From positions 2,775,275-2,839,274 of the forward strand of contig JAJEKV010000020.1 in NCBI GenBank assembly GCA_021234155.1: 64,000 bases of DNA. Direction: 5' to 3'. A model generated the notes under the pieces. That model worked only from the letters and a program-made list of their open reading frames with translations, had not been told where the DNA came from and made no database searches. The translations under genes were made by a program, and so were the position numbers. This DNA comes from Isoetes taiwanensis (taxonomy: Eukaryota; Streptophyta; Lycopodiopsida; Isoetales; Isoetaceae). Below are positions 1 through 12,679 of the stretch, piece by piece. Numbering within the stretch: position 1 is the stretch's first letter; the number at the start of each line of letters is the position of its first letter.

Positions 1-850
1 AGATTTTTTTTTTTACCGATCGACAAGACCCAACATGGTGGTTTATCATACAAACTACACCGGGGCGCCCAATATTCCAAGGTGTTGTGCTAGAGGAGTC
101 AATAACGTCACGAAGAGCCCTCCGGCGGATCAAGGCATTCAAACTCACCGGAAACGAGCATCAAGAGGTTGGACCACCGGCTCTCATGCAAAGATCTTAC
201 ACCGGATCAATTCCACGAAATACAGATGTACTTCAGGCATTTTAATACAAATGTTGGCAATGCTAACAATGACGACTCCTAGTTAGCACCTAGAGGAGAC
301 GATCATTAAATTCTATATGTCAAATATTATGCACATCCTCGGTCTAATCCTTCCGATAGGCTATGTCTATTGGTCTTAGGTGTGCAATAAAACCCATTCA
401 ATTCAATTCTTTTTTCTCCCCCTCCCCCCTTTTGGTATACATTATATCCCGAGGAATAAAAAGAACGGCTGGAACATGGGCTCAAAGAAGCCACATAGGC
501 TCAAGCATTGCCTCTAGACTAGAACATGCAAAGAGTCTTCAATGGTATCTTAGTTACTTCCGATTTTCTCTAACCTTAAACCAGTGCCACCACCAAGTTA
601 ACCTGATCATTGCTTAATTTGATGCTATCCACTAGCTTTCTGTTGTGGATCACTGCTCTACCTTTCAAACAGATAATAATAATGGTATTTTGTAGGGTGA
701 ACAAGTCCAAATACATAGAGTGAAGCATGAGGAGCCTATAGACGTTGAACGTGTAGGCGTTGCATTTCCCTTAGGGTCGAACATGCTACCTAGGTTCAAA
801 CAAGCCTCTTAGGCTCAAGCATTGTCTAGGCTCAAACATGCCCCAGTATC
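1..850. other. Unassigned left flank
   Basis: No gene recognised. Only short ORFs without family signatures occur. A few short motifs recur (AGGCTCAAGCATTG near 498 and 809), suggesting degraded repeat sequence. The stretch near 385-430 with CAATAAAACCCATTCAATTC could be the end of an old retroelement, but nothing confirms this. Confidence 0.4.
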
Positions 851-859
851 AAACATGTA

Positions 860-960
860 CACAACAAAAATAAAAATAGTTAAACCACGTCGCTATAACC
901 AAATACGTCGCATGCGACGTATTGACGTCGCATGCGACGTACACAGCGACGTTTAAAACA
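860..960 (+). repeat. CACTA-like terminal/subterminal repeat, left copy
   Basis: The stretch starts CACAACAAAAATAAAAATAG and continues into CGTCGCTATAACC. Two perfect 16-bp palindromes ACGTCGCATGCGACGT follow at 905-920 and 925-940. The same CGTCGCTATAAC/AAATACGTCGC block recurs at 12,412, and GACGTCGC-rich sequence closes the region at 19.9 kb. Plant CACTA (En/Spm) transposons have CACTACAAGAAA-type ends followed by short subterminal repeats, so this is read as an element end. No target-site duplication was found, and the satellite array begins right after it. Confidence 0.4.
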
Positions 961-3900
961 CATTTCTTAGTTGGGTGAACATGAGTGGTCTTCTGGTCAC
1001 AGAACTTGGTCCCCAGGGCAAGTCGACGTTCTGAGTCCATTGGCAGAGCCAAATCGCAGCTCCGGAGAGGGGAGGGCGCCCGTCCGTCCCCAGGGCCTTG
1101 GGGAGAGGAAATTCGGGGCAAGCAGCTTCCGGGGGGATTTTAGGGTCCGTGCTCTGGCGTCAACACCCCCACTCCACGTCAAGTCACGGCGCAAGGTCCC
1201 GCCTGAATCTGACAAGGAGAGGGCCTCCAAAACGTAAACCCTGTGGGTTGCCAGGTTCTAGAAGGGTTTGCGTTTTGGGGGCCGAGACTTGGTCTGTTGC
1301 ACTTGGGACCTGGCCGAGAAGCTGCAGCCGAGAATACGGAGCAAGGGGAACTGACGGAACGGAGTTTGGGCCTGTCCTCCTCCCGATGTGGCAAGTAGAA
1401 GTCGGGGGGCGCTTTTGCAGTGGCAAGACATTCATAAATTCGCAATTAATGCATTGTACGAAAATAAATTCTGATTTTTTGCCAGCTGGAATCCTAATCC
1501 ATTTCCAGCACACAGCCCAATTTTCTAAATTTTCGGAGAAGGTCTAGGTCAAAGGGTTAGCATTAGAACGGTCGGGGCAGCCCGTTGCAGGGCAACCGAG
1601 CTGGCACCCTTCCCCAAGTCAAACGAGGCCAGGACCTTGCAGCGATCCCTCACAAGAGGGGAGAGTCCGGACCCCAAGAGGCGGGATCCAAAAAAGTTCC
1701 CGAGGCAGCCCTTCCTGGCAGCGCTCCCCCGGGGGGCTGCACGCTAATGACCACCCTCCCGGAGCCCGGTTCCCCTATCCGACCGTTGGATCCTCCGTTC
1801 AGGGGCCCCTCTTTGGGAAGGCCCAAAAGATTCCAGATCGGTCCGGGAGAACTTGTCAAACCACAAGCGCCCCAGGTCGGCCTTGTAGAAACCGGCAGTT
1901 GTCTTGTCGCTCGGGCATCGAGGAGGTCTTAATGGCAAATCGACCGCCAAATCGTCCGAATGGCTAAATTACCCTAGGGAGCAAGTTACAAGGTCGGTTT
2001 TGCAAAAGAAAGAAACACTCACGCCCTCCACGACAGTATCCCGCATCCACATCCTAGGCCAATTGACTACGAGTGTGATGGAAGTGAGCTACTTTGGCGC
2101 TTCTTGGAGGTCGGGTGGTCTTCTGGCCACGGAACTTGGTCCCCGTGGCAACGCCGACGCTCGAAACCATTGGCAGAGTCCAAATCGCAATTCCGAGGGG
2201 GAGGTCGCCTCGGGGCCCCTGTGGCCTTGGGGAGAGGAAATTCGGGCAAGCAAAGCCTCGGATTTAGGTCCGTAATTCAAGGCCAACACCCCCACTCCAC
2301 GCCAAGTCATGGCGCAAGGTCCCGCCTCTAACTGGCAAGGAGAGGGCCTCCAAAAACGAAACCCCGCGGGTTGCCGTTTCTAGAAGGGTTTGCGTTTTTG
2401 GGGGCCGGACTTGGTCTTACACTTGGGACTGGGCCAGGAGCTGCAGCCGAGAATACGGAGCAAGGGGAACCGACGGGCGGAGTTTGGGCCTGTCCTCCTC
2501 CCCGATGTGGCAAGTAGAAGTCGGGGGCTTTTTAAAGTGGCAAGACATTCATAAATTCGCAATTAATGCATTGTACGAAAATAAATTCTGATTTTTGCCG
2601 TTGGAATCCTAATCCATTTCCAAAGACACAGCCCCAATTTTCTAAATTTTCGGAGAAGGTCTAGGTCAAAGGGTTAGCATTAGAATCGGTCGGGGCAGCC
2701 CGTTGCGGGGGCAACCGAGCCGCACCCTTCCCAAGTCAAACGAGGCGGGGACCTTGCGGCATCCCTCACAAGAGGGGAGAGTCCTGACCCCAAGAGGCGG
2801 GATCCAAAAAGTTCCCCGAGGCAGCCCCTTCCCCGCGGCGCCCCCGGGTCTGACGCTAATGACCACCCTCCCGAACCCGGTTCCCCTATCCGGCCGCTGG
2901 ATCCTCCGCTCGGGGGGCCCCTCTTCGAAGGCCCAAAAGATTCCGTGATCGGTCCGGGAGAACTTGTCAAACACTGGGCGCCCCGAGGTCGGCCTTGTAG
3001 AAACCGGCAGTGTCTTGTCGTTCGCACCTGGGGAGGTTCTAATGGCAAATCGACCTATAAATCGTCCTAATGGCTTAAATTACCCTAGGGAGCAAGTTAC
3101 AAGGTCGGTTTGCAAAAGAAAGAAACACTCACGCCTTCCACGACAAGATCCCCGCATCCACATCCTAGGCCAATTGACTCACGAGTGTGATGGAAGTGAG
3201 CTACTTTGGCGCTTGAGGTCGGGTGGTCTTCCGCCCACGGAACTTGGTTCCCGGGGCAACGCCGACGCGTTGTGAGTCCATTGGCAGAGTCAAATCGCGA
3301 TTCCGGAGAGGGGAGGTCGCCTCACCCGCCCCCAGTGGGCCTTGGGGAGAGGGAAATTCGGGCAAGCGGGGGATTTTAGGGTCCGTGTGCTCAAGCGCCA
3401 ACACCCCCACTCCACGTCAAGTCATGGCCGCAAGGTCCCGCCTCCTCGACCGACAGGAGAGGGCCTCCAAAACGTAAACCCCGTGGGCTGCCGTGTTCTA
3501 GAAGGGTTTTGCGCTTTTGGGGGCCGGAGACTGGTCTGTTGCACTTGGGACCGCCGAAGTTGCAAATGAGAATACGGAGCAAGGGGAACTGGACGGAACG
3601 GAGTTTGGGCCTGTCCTCCTCCCCGGTGGCAAGTAGAAGTCGGGGCGCTTTTGCAGTGGCAAGACATTCATAAATTCGCGAATTAATGCATTGTACGAAA
3701 ATAAATTCTGATTTTTGCCGGCTGGATTCCTAACCCATCTCCAAAGACACAGCCCAATTTTCGAAATTTTCGAGAAGGTCTAGGTCAAAGGGTTAAGATA
3801 GAACTGGCCGGGCAGCCCACAGGGGCAACCGAGCTGGCACCCTTCCCCAAGTCAAACGAGGCCAGGACCTTGCAGCCGATCCCTCACAAGAGGGGAGAGT

Positions 3901-6900
3901 CCTGGACCCCAAGAGGCGGGATCCAAAAAGTTCCCGAGAGGCAGCCCTTCTGGCGGCGCTCCCAGTCAGCGCTAATGACCACCCTCCCCGAGCCCGGTTC
4001 CCCTATCCGGCCGTTGGATCCTCGCTCGAGGGGCCTCTTCGAAGGCCCAAAAAAGATTCCAGATCGTCCCGGAGAACTTGTCAAACCCTGGGGGCCCCCG
4101 AGGTCGGCCTTTGTAGAAACCGCAATGTCTTGTCGTTCGGGCACTTAGGGAGGCTCCGGAATGGCAAATCGACCACCAAATCGTCCTAATGGCGAAAATT
4201 ACCCTAGGAGCAAGTTACAAGGTCGGTTTTGCAAAAGAAAGAAACACTCACGCCCTCGAGAAAGTATCCCCGCATCCACATCCTAGGCCAATTGACTCAC
4301 GAGTGTGATGGAAGTGAGCTACTTTGGCTTCTTGGAGGTCGGGTGGTCTTCCCGCCACGAACTTGGTCCCCGGCAACGCCGGCGCTCGAAGTCCATTGGC
4401 AGAGTCAAATCGCATTCCCGAGAGGGGAGGTCGCCTCGCCCGTCCCGAGGGCCTTGGGGGAGAGGAAATTGGGCAAGCAGCTTCCGGGGATTTAGGGTCC
4501 GTGCTCTCAAGCGCCAACACCCCCACTCCCGTCAAGTCACGCGCCAAGGTCCCGCCCGAATCGACAAGGAGAGGGCCTCCAAAACGTAAACCCCCGTGGG
4601 TTGCCAGGTTCTAGAAGGGTTTTGCGCTTTGGGGGCCGAGACTTGGTCTCAGAAGCACTTGGGACACGGCCGGAGCTGCAGCCTAGAATACCTGAGCAAG
4701 GGGAACCGGAGCGGAGTTTGGGCCTGTCCTCCTCCCGATGTGGCAAGTAGAAGTCGGGGGCGCTTTTGCGATGGCAAGACATTCATAAATTCGCAATTAA
4801 TGCATTGTACGAAAATAAATTCTGATTTTTGCCAGTGGAATCCTAATCCATTTCCAACACCACGACCCAATTTTCTAAATTTTCTGAGAAGGTCTAGGTC
4901 AAAGGGTTAGCATTAGAGCGGTCGGGGCAGCCCGCTGTAGGAACACCGAGCCGGCACCCTTCCCCAAGTCAAACGGGGCCGGGACCTTGCGGCATCCCTC
5001 ACAAGAGGGGAGAGTCCCACCCCAAGAGGCGGATCCAAAAAGTTCCCAGGCAGCCCTTCCCGGCACTCCTGGGGGTCGCGACGCTTACGACCACCCTCCC
5101 GGAGCCCTTCCCCTATCCGACCGTTGGATCCTCCGTTGAGGCCCCTCTTCGAAGGCCCAAAAGATTCCAGATCGGTCCGGAGAACTTGTCAAACCGCTGG
5201 GCGCCCCGAGGGTCACCTTGTAGAAACCGCAGTGTCTTGTCGTTCGGGCACCGGGAGGTTCGGAATGGCAAATCGACCACAGCAAATCGTCCGAATGGCG
5301 AAATTACCCTAGGGAGCAAGTTACAAGGTCGGTTTTGCAAAAGAAAGAAACACTCACGCCCTCCGGGAAAGTATCCCCGCATCCACATCCTAGGCCAATT
5401 GACTACGAGTGTGATGGAAGTGAGCTACTTTGGCGCTTCTTGGAGGCTCGGGTGGTCTTCGCCCACGAACTTGGTCCCCGTGGCAACGCCGGCGTTAAAG
5501 TCCATTGGCGAGTCAAATCGCAATTCCGGAGGGGAGGTGGCCCGTCCCGGCCCCCGGGGCCTTGGGGAGAGGGAAATTCAAGCAAGCTTAGGGGGGATTT
5601 TAGGGTCCGTGCTCAAGCGTCAACACCCCCCCACTCCACGTCAAGTCACGCGCAAGGTCCCGCCTGACCGACAAGGAGAGGGCCTCCAAAAACGTAAACC
5701 CCCCGTGGGTTGCCGTGGGTTCTAGAAGGGTTTGCGTTTTGGGGGCCGAGACTTGGTCTGTTGCACTTGGGACCTGGCCGGGAGCCGCAGCAGAAATACG
5801 AAGCAAGGGGAACTGGGACGAGCGAGTTTGGGCCTGCCCTCCTCCCGGCGTGGCAAGTAGAAGTCGGGGGCTTTTGCGGTGGCAAGACATTCATAAATTC
5901 GCAAATTAATGCATTATGCGAAAATAAATTCTGATTTTTTGCCAGCTGGAATCCTAATCCATTTCCAAAGACACAGCCCAATTTTCTAAATTTTCGAGAA
6001 GGTCTAGGTCAAAGGGTTAGCATTAGAGCGGTCGGGGCAGCCCGTTGCGTAGGCAACCGAGCTGGCACCCTTCCCCAAGTCAAACGAGGCGGGACCTTGC
6101 AGCCGATCCCTCACAAGAGGGGAGAGTCCTGACCCCAAGAGGCGGATCCAAAAAGTTCCCGAGGCAGCCCTTCTGGCGGCTCCCGGGTCAGACGCTAATG
6201 ACCACCCTCCCCGGAGCCCTGTTCCCCTATCCGACCGGTTGGATCCTCCGTTCGGGGGCCCCTCTTCGAAGGCCCAAAAGATTCCAGATCGGTCCGGAGA
6301 ACTTGTCAAACCGCTGGCGGGCCCCGAGGTCGGCCTTGTAGAAACCGCGGGGCAGTGTCTTGTCGTTCGGGCACCGGAGGCTCGGAATGGCAAATCGACC
6401 CTGCCAAATCGTCCCTGAATGGCGAAATTACCCTAGGGAGCAAGTTACAAGGTCGGTTTTGCAAAAGAAAGAAACACTCACGCCTTCCCGCGGCCGAGAT
6501 CCCGCATCCACATCCTAGGCCAATTGACTTCTGAGTGTGATGGAAGTGAGCTACTTTGGCGCTTCTTGGAGGTCGGGTGGTCTTACGGCCCGCGGAACTT
6601 GGTTCCCGTGGCAACGTCGGCGTTGTGAGTCCATTGGCGAGTCAAATCCGCGATTCCGGAGGGGGAGGTCGCCCGGCCCGGCCCCGTGGCCTTGGGGAGA
6701 GGAAATGGGGCAAAGCGGCTTCCTCGGGATTTTAGGGTCCGTGCTCAAGGCCAACACCCCCCCTCCACGTCAAGTCACGGCGCCGGTTCCCCGAATCGAC
6801 AGGAGAGGGCCTCCAAAGCGTAAACCCCGGTGGGTTGCCCGGGTTCTAGAAGGGTTTTGCGTTTTGGGGGCCGAGACTTGGTCTCTTGCACTTGGGACTG

Positions 6901-7140
6901 GCCGAAGCCGCAGCCGAGAATATGGAGCAAGGGGAACCGACGGAGCGGGAGTTTGGGCCTGTCCTCCTCCGATGTGGCAAGTAGAAGTCGGGGCGCTTTG
7001 CGGTGGCAAGACATTCATAAATTAGCAATTAATGCATTGTACGAAAATAAATTCTGATTTTTGCCACCGATTCCTAACCCATCTCCAGACACACAGCCCA
7101 ATTTTCTCAAATTTTTAGGAGAAGGTCTAGGTCAAAGGGT

Positions 7141-7490
7141 TAGCTAAGGTCAAAGGAATGGAGTTTGTGGGATCGTTGTACTTGGGGTTGACCTTGGCTA
7201 CCATTTGGGCGTTATACTTGGTCTAAGATTGCATTGAGAATATAAGCATCATAACTATTAGAATGAAGATAAATGATTACGAGAAAAGCATCATAACTAC
7301 TAGAATGAAGATAAATGATTCTGAGAAAAGCAAAAAGACTAGTCCGGGTTGGGGGGTTAGATTTGGTTGCTTGTGATGATGGTTGTGTTTCAAAGATCAA
7401 GGCATATGGATAGCGAGAATGCCCTTGTTCAAACGGACCTCCCTAAAGCTATTTGACATGGATGGCATAATTAACTTGTAATGAAGCTCT
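7141..7490. other. Non-satellite segment inside the array
   Basis: About 350 bp of AT-richer DNA replaces satellite sequence after the GGTCTAGGTCAAAGGG block. It contains a 42-bp direct duplication (7,244-7,285 and 7,286-7,327, with ATAACTA[TC]TAGAATGAAG). The opening ~60 bp (CTAAGGTCAAAGGAATGG onward) and the closing block (CTCCCTAAAGCTATTTGAC, GATGGCATAA) both recur at the right edge of the array, 11,601-11,800. The spacing between flanking satellite landmarks (1,094 bp) stays close to one unit, so this is a replacement rather than a simple insertion. Confidence 0.7.
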
Positions 7491-8620
7491 GAATTCGGGG
7501 CAAGCAACTTCCTGGGAGTTTAGGGTCCCGGCTAGGGCCAACACCCCCTCCATGTCAAGATACGGTTGCAAGGTCCCAAAATCGACAAGGAGAGGGCCTC
7601 AAACGTAAACCACATCCTACTTGCCGTTCTAGAAGGGTTTTGTTTTGGGAGCCGAGTTTTGGTCTTGGGACGGCCCCGCACGAACTTGGTCCCCTAGGGC
7701 AAGTCGGCGTTAAAGAGTCCATTGGCGAGTCAAATCACGCCCGGAGAGGGAGGTCGCCTGGCCCTGGACCGGGGCCTTGGGAGAGAGAAATTGATTGGCA
7801 AGCAGCTTAGGGGGATTTTAGGGTCCGTGCTCTGGCGTCAACACCCCCACTCCACGTCAAGTCACAGCAAGGTCCCGCCTGGAGACCGACAAGGGAGGGG
7901 CCTCCAAAACGTAAACCACAGGTGGGTTGCCGAGGTTCTAGAAGGGTTTGCGTTTTGGGGGCGAGACTTGGTCTCTTGCACTTGGGACCTGGCCGAGGAG
8001 CTACAGCGAGAATATGGAGCAAAGGGAACCAACGGAGCAGAGTTTGGGCCTGTCCTCCTCCCGATGTGGCAAGTAGAAGTCGGGGGCTTTTTGCGATGGC
8101 AAGACATTCATAAATTCGCAATTAATGCATTGTGCGAAAATAAATTCTGATTTTTTGCCAGCTGGAATCCCTATCCATTTCCGGCACACGACCCAATTTT
8201 CTAAATTTTCTTTTCAAGGTCTAGGTCAAAGGGTTAGCATTAGAAGGTTAAAGGGCAGCCCGTTTGGAACCGTTGTACTTGCACCCTTCCCCAAGTCAAG
8301 CGAGGCGGGACCTTGGTCTAAGATCCCTCACAAGAGGGGAGAGTCCGGACCCCAAGAGGCGGGATCCAAAAAGTTCCCGAGGCAGCCCTTCACTACTAGA
8401 ATGAAGATAAATGCTTAGCTAATGACCACCCTCCCTAGCCGGTTCCCCTATCCCATTGGATCCTTGTGATTCGAGGCCCCTCTTGAGAAGGCCCAAAAGA
8501 TTCCAGATCGGGTCCGGGAGAACTTGTCAAACCCTTGTTCCCCGAGGTCGGCCTTGTAGAAACCCATTCTTGTCGTTGGATGGCATAATTAGGCTCGGAA
8601 TGGCAAATCGACCACATCAA
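7490..8620 (+). repeat. Rearranged and mosaic satellite unit
   Basis: A partial unit (7,490-7,680) jumps back to an earlier unit phase. The following unit, between 8,240 and 8,600, carries short tracts copied in order from the 7,141-7,490 segment: GTTGTACTTG (7,175 to 8,272), CTTGGTCTAAGAT (7,217 to 8,312), a 22-bp tract (7,296-7,317 to 8,392-8,413), CCCTTGTTC (7,422 to 8,532) and GGATGGCATAATTA (7,460 to 8,578). Each tract sits where the other units have a variable GC-rich spot. Confidence 0.75.
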
Positions 8621-11600
8621 ATCGTCCTAATGGCGAAATTACCCTAGGAGCAAGTTACAAGGTCGGTTTGCAAAAAGAAAGAAATACTCACGCCCTCCAC
8701 GACCGGTATCCGCATCCACATCCTAGGCCAATTACTTAAACCCCGATGGAAGTGAGCTACTTTTGGCTTTTGTTGGAGGTCGGGTGGTCTTCTGGCCCGC
8801 GGAACTTGGTCCCGAGGGCAAAGTCGGCGTTCGAAGTCCATTGGCGAGTCAAATCAGCGATTCCGGAGAGGGGAGGTCGCCCGTCCGGCCCCTCAGGCCT
8901 TGGGGAGAGGGAAATTCGGGGCAAGCAGCTTCGGGGATTTTGAGGGTCCGTGCTCAAGGTCAACACCCCCCCTCCACGTCAAGTCCTGGCGCCAAGGTCC
9001 CGCCGAATCACGACAAGGAGAGGGCCTCCAAAACCGTAAACCCCGTGGGTTGCGGGTTCTAGAAGGGTTTGCGTTTTGGGGGCGAGACTTGGTCTGTTGC
9101 ACTTGGGACCTGGCCGAGGAGCTGCAGGCCGAGAATCTGGCAAGGGGAACCGACGGAGGCGAGTTTGGGCCTGTCCTCCTCCCAATGTGGCAAGTAGAAG
9201 TCGGGGCTTTGCAGTGGCAAGACATTCATAAATTCGCAATTAATGCATTGTACGAAAATAAATTCTGATTTTTTGCCAGCTGGAATCCTAATCCATTTCC
9301 AGCACACAGCCCAATTTTCGAAAATTTCGGAGAAGGTCTAGGTCAAAGGGTTAGCATTAGAACGGTCGGGGCAGCCCGCTTGCGGGGGCAACCGGTGGCA
9401 CCCTTCCCAAGTCAAACGAGGCCAGGACCTTGCGGGGATCCCTCACAAGAGGGGGAGAGTCCTGACCCCAAGAGGCGGGATCCAAAAAAGTTCCCGAGGC
9501 AGCCCTTCCTGGCAGCGCTCCTGGGGGACGCTAATGACCACCCTCCCTCCGGAGCCGGTTCCCCTATCCGACCGTTGGATCCTCCGTTCAGGGGCCCCTC
9601 TTCGGGAAGGCCCAAAAGATTCCAGATCGGTCCGGGAGAACTTGTCAAACCGCGGGGCGTCCTGAGGTCGGCCTTGTAGAAACCGCAGTGTCTTGTCGTT
9701 CGGGCACCGGGGAGGCTCCGGAATGGCAAATCGACCTCGCCAAATCGTCCTAATGGCCGAAATTACCCTAGGGAGCAAGTTACAAGGTCGGTTTTGCAAA
9801 AGAAAGAAACACTCACGCCCTCCACGACAAGTATCCCGCATCCACATCCTAGGCCAATTGACTACGAGTGTGATGGAAGTGAGCTACTTTGGCGCTTCTT
9901 GGAGGTCGGGTGGTCTTACGGCCCGGAACTTGGTCCCTGTGGCAACGTCGGCGCTCGAGTCCATTGGCGAGTCAAATCGCGATTCCGGAGAGGGGAGGTC
10001 GCCCGGCCGTCCCCAGGGCCTTGGGGAGAGGAAATTCGGGGCAAAGCGGCTTAGGGGGATTTTAGGTCCGTGCTGCTCGTCCAACACCCCCACTCCACGC
10101 GTCAAGTCACGGCGCAAAGGTCCCGCCCGAATCGACAAGGAGAGGGCCTCCAAAACGAAACCCCGCGGGGTTGCCGTGTTCTAGAAGGGTTTGCGTTTTG
10201 GGGGCGAGACTTGGTCTGGTTGCACTTGGGACCTGGCGAAGCCGCAGCGAGAATACGGAGCAAGGGGAACTGGCGGAACGGAGTTTGGGCCTGTCCTCCT
10301 CCCGATGTGGCAAGTAGAAGTCGGGGCGCTTTTGCGATGGCAAGACATTCATAAATTCGCAATTAATGCATTGTCTGAAAATAAATTCTGATTTTTTTGC
10401 CTGGATTCCTAACCCATCTCCGACACACGGCCCAATTTTGAAATTTTCTGGAGAAGGTCTAGGTCAAAGGGTTAGCATTAGAACGGTCGGGGGCAGCCCG
10501 TTCTGCGGGGAACAACCAGTGGCACCCTTCCCCAAGTCAAACGAGGCGGGGACCTTGCGGCGATCCCTCACAAGAGGGGAGAGTCCCACCTCCCCCAAGG
10601 CGGGATCCAAAAAGTTCCCGAGGCAGCCCTTCTGGCGGCGCTCCCGGGGGCTGCGCTAATGACCACCCTCCTGGGCCCGGTTCCCCTATCCCACCATTGG
10701 ATCCTCCGCTCAGGGGCCCCTCTTGAAGGCCCAAAAAGATTCCAGTCGGTCCGGAGAACTTGTCAAACGCGGAAACCCCGAGGTCGGCCTTGTAGAAACC
10801 GCGATGTCTTGTCGTTCGGGCACCGGAGGCTCGGAATGGCAAATCGACCCCCTCGCCAAATCGTCCCTAATGGCGAAATTACCCTAGGGAGCAAGTTACA
10901 AGGTCGGTTTTGCAAAAGAAAGAAACACTCACGCCCTCCACGACAAGAGATCCCGCATCCACATCCTAGGCCAATTGACTACGAGTGTGATGGAAGTGAG
11001 CTACTTTTTTGCTTCTTGAGGTCGGGTGGTCTTACGGCCCGCGGAACTTGGTCCCCGGGGGCAACGTCGACGCTACAGTCCATTGGCGAGTCAAATCGCG
11101 ATTCCCGAGAGGGAGGTCACCCGTCCCGTCCCGGGGGCCTTGGGGAGAGGAAATCGGGGCAAGCGGCTTCGGGGGGATTTTTAAGGTCCGTTTCTCTGGC
11201 CAACACCCCCACTCCACGTCAAATCACGGTCAGCAAGGTCCCGCCGAATGCGACAAGGAGAGGGGCCTCCAAAACGTAAACCCCGTGGGTTGCGGGTTCT
11301 AGAAGGGTTTTATGCTTTGGGGGCCGAGACTTGGTCTGTTGCACTTGGGACCTGGCCGAGAAGCTGCAGCCGAGAATACGGAGCAAGGGGAACTGACGGA
11401 GCGGAGTTTGGGCCTGTCCTCCTCCCGATGTGGCAAGTAGAAGTCGGGGGGCGCTTTTGCAGTGGCAAGACATTCATAAATTCGCAATTAATGCATTGTA
11501 CGAAAATAAATTCTGATTTTTTGCCAGCTGGATTCCTAACCCATCTCCAGCACACAGCCCAATTTTCGAAATTTTCGGAGAAGGTCTAGGTCAAAGGGTT

Positions 11601-11810
11601 AGCTAAGGTCAAAGGAATGGAGTTTGTGGGATCGTTGTACTTGGGGTTGACCTTGGCTCGCTGGACGTTATACTTGGTCTAAGATTGCATTGGACGTAAA
11701 CCCTGTGACTTGCCAGATTCTAGAAGGGTTTTTGTTTTGGTTTTTCTGCTCCCTAAAGCTATTTGACATGGATGGCATAACTAACTTGTAATGAACTGGT
11801 TTTGTTTCTC
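11601..11810. other. Right junction of the satellite array
   Basis: The sequence repeats both ends of the 7,141-7,490 segment (CTAAGGTCAAAGGAATGG and CCCTAAAGCTATTTGAC) and includes a scrap of satellite (GATTCTAGAAGGGTTTTTG). It probably represents the native edge of the array, duplicated inside it at 7.1 kb. Confidence 0.55.
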
Positions 11811-11819
11811 AGAAACAAT

Positions 11820-12380
11820 TGTACCTTGATGAAAGATTGCTTCATAGTTTCCAAGTGAAAAATTTTTTAATGTGTCCGCACCGCCTTGTTGCCCCCCTGG
11901 TCAAAGACTCGCCTTTTTTCGATGCACACTCTTTTAGTTATGCATTTTATTGCATTTATGGTTTATAAATTCATAGTTAATGCATGGCATGGAATTAAAT
12001 TATGGTTTTTGGTCAGTGGGCTTCCATGGTCATCACCCCGCATGAGGGAAAATTTCCAAAATTTTTAGGATAAGGTCCGCAACCCAAGCGTTGGGGTTAG
12101 AACGGTCCCAGGCGGCCGTTGTTGGGCAAGCATGACCGGCACCCTTCCCCAAGTCAAACAAGGCGACTTTGAATGGCCACCTCGATGGGGAGAGTCCCGC
12201 CCCGTGAGACGGACCCCAAAAATGTTCTCGAGGCTGTCACCGCAGCCCACCGGGGACCGGTATGCTAATGAACACCCTCCCGAAGCTTCGGTTCCCCTAT
12301 ATATCCGGCCGTTGAATCCTCCGTTCAAGGATCCGGCCTCCGGGGATCGCTCAAATAAGCCTAGGGACAAACTTTAATGA
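11820..12380 (+). repeat. Diverged relic copy of the satellite unit
   Basis: The order of blocks matches the array unit with many substitutions: TTATAAATTCATAGTTAATGCATGG, a GATAAGGTC block, GGCACCCTTCCCCAAGTCAAAC, GGGGAGAGTCC, CTAATGAACACCCTCCCG, CGGTTCCCCTATATATCCGG. It is older than the array copies and lies outside the homogenised block, as expected for a marginal satellite copy. No coding content is recognised. Confidence 0.75.
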
Positions 12381-12384
12381 GCTT

Positions 12385-12530
12385 CACATTAAAAAAAATG
12401 CAAAAACAATAACGTCGCTATAACAAAATACGTCGCGGGGGCGTCGCGTGCGGCGCGCAGTTTGAAAATAACGTCGCATGCGACAAGGCGTCGCATCGCG
12501 GCGCCTGTAATATTTTGAAACATGGGCGGC
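12385..12530 (+). repeat. CACTA-like subterminal repeat, second copy
   Basis: CGTCGCTATAACAAAATACGTCGC here matches CGTCGCTATAACCAAATACGTCGC at 889, followed by further GTCGC motifs (GCGTCGCGTGCGGCGC, ACGTCGCATGCGAC). A CAC trinucleotide at 12,385 could be the element start. With the inverted GACGTCGC-rich end at 19.4-19.9 kb it brackets a ~7.5 kb unit. No target-site duplication could be matched. Confidence 0.45.
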
Positions 12531-12679
12531 GGCTTTTCCTAACTTCTTTTTGCCCTACTTCTTCGAGGTTCTTGGCGATCCAGCCGGCGCTAGTACCACG
12601 ATCTACACACGCAAGCAACTATTCTAAGGTTAGTATATCATGTTTTTAGATTGAATAGGTTTTTGGATTGAATGGTGCA

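Larger units (their letters stand above)
975..11600 (+). repeat. Tandem satellite array, ~1.1 kb unit, ten copies
   Basis: A block AAGACATTCATAAATT recurs at about 1425, 2542, 3660, 4775, 5885, 7007, 8101, 9222, 10341 and 11468, giving spacings of 1094-1127 bp. Each unit has a GC-rich part (GACCACCCTCCC, GGATCCAAAAAGTTCCC, CCTTGGGGAGAGG) and a short AT-rich part (AATTAATGCATTGTACG). Copies are almost identical in fixed blocks but differ by small indels at the same GC-rich spots. Many short ORFs occur in all frames, but none is conserved from copy to copy, so the array is non-coding. The unit resembles neither rDNA nor 5S genes. The array starts abruptly at about 975-985 and ends at 11,600. 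Confidence 0.93.

Noticed and set aside
975-11600. Many ORFs of 60-206 codons across the satellite
   Set aside because: Frames change from copy to copy because of indels, and no protein is conserved between units.
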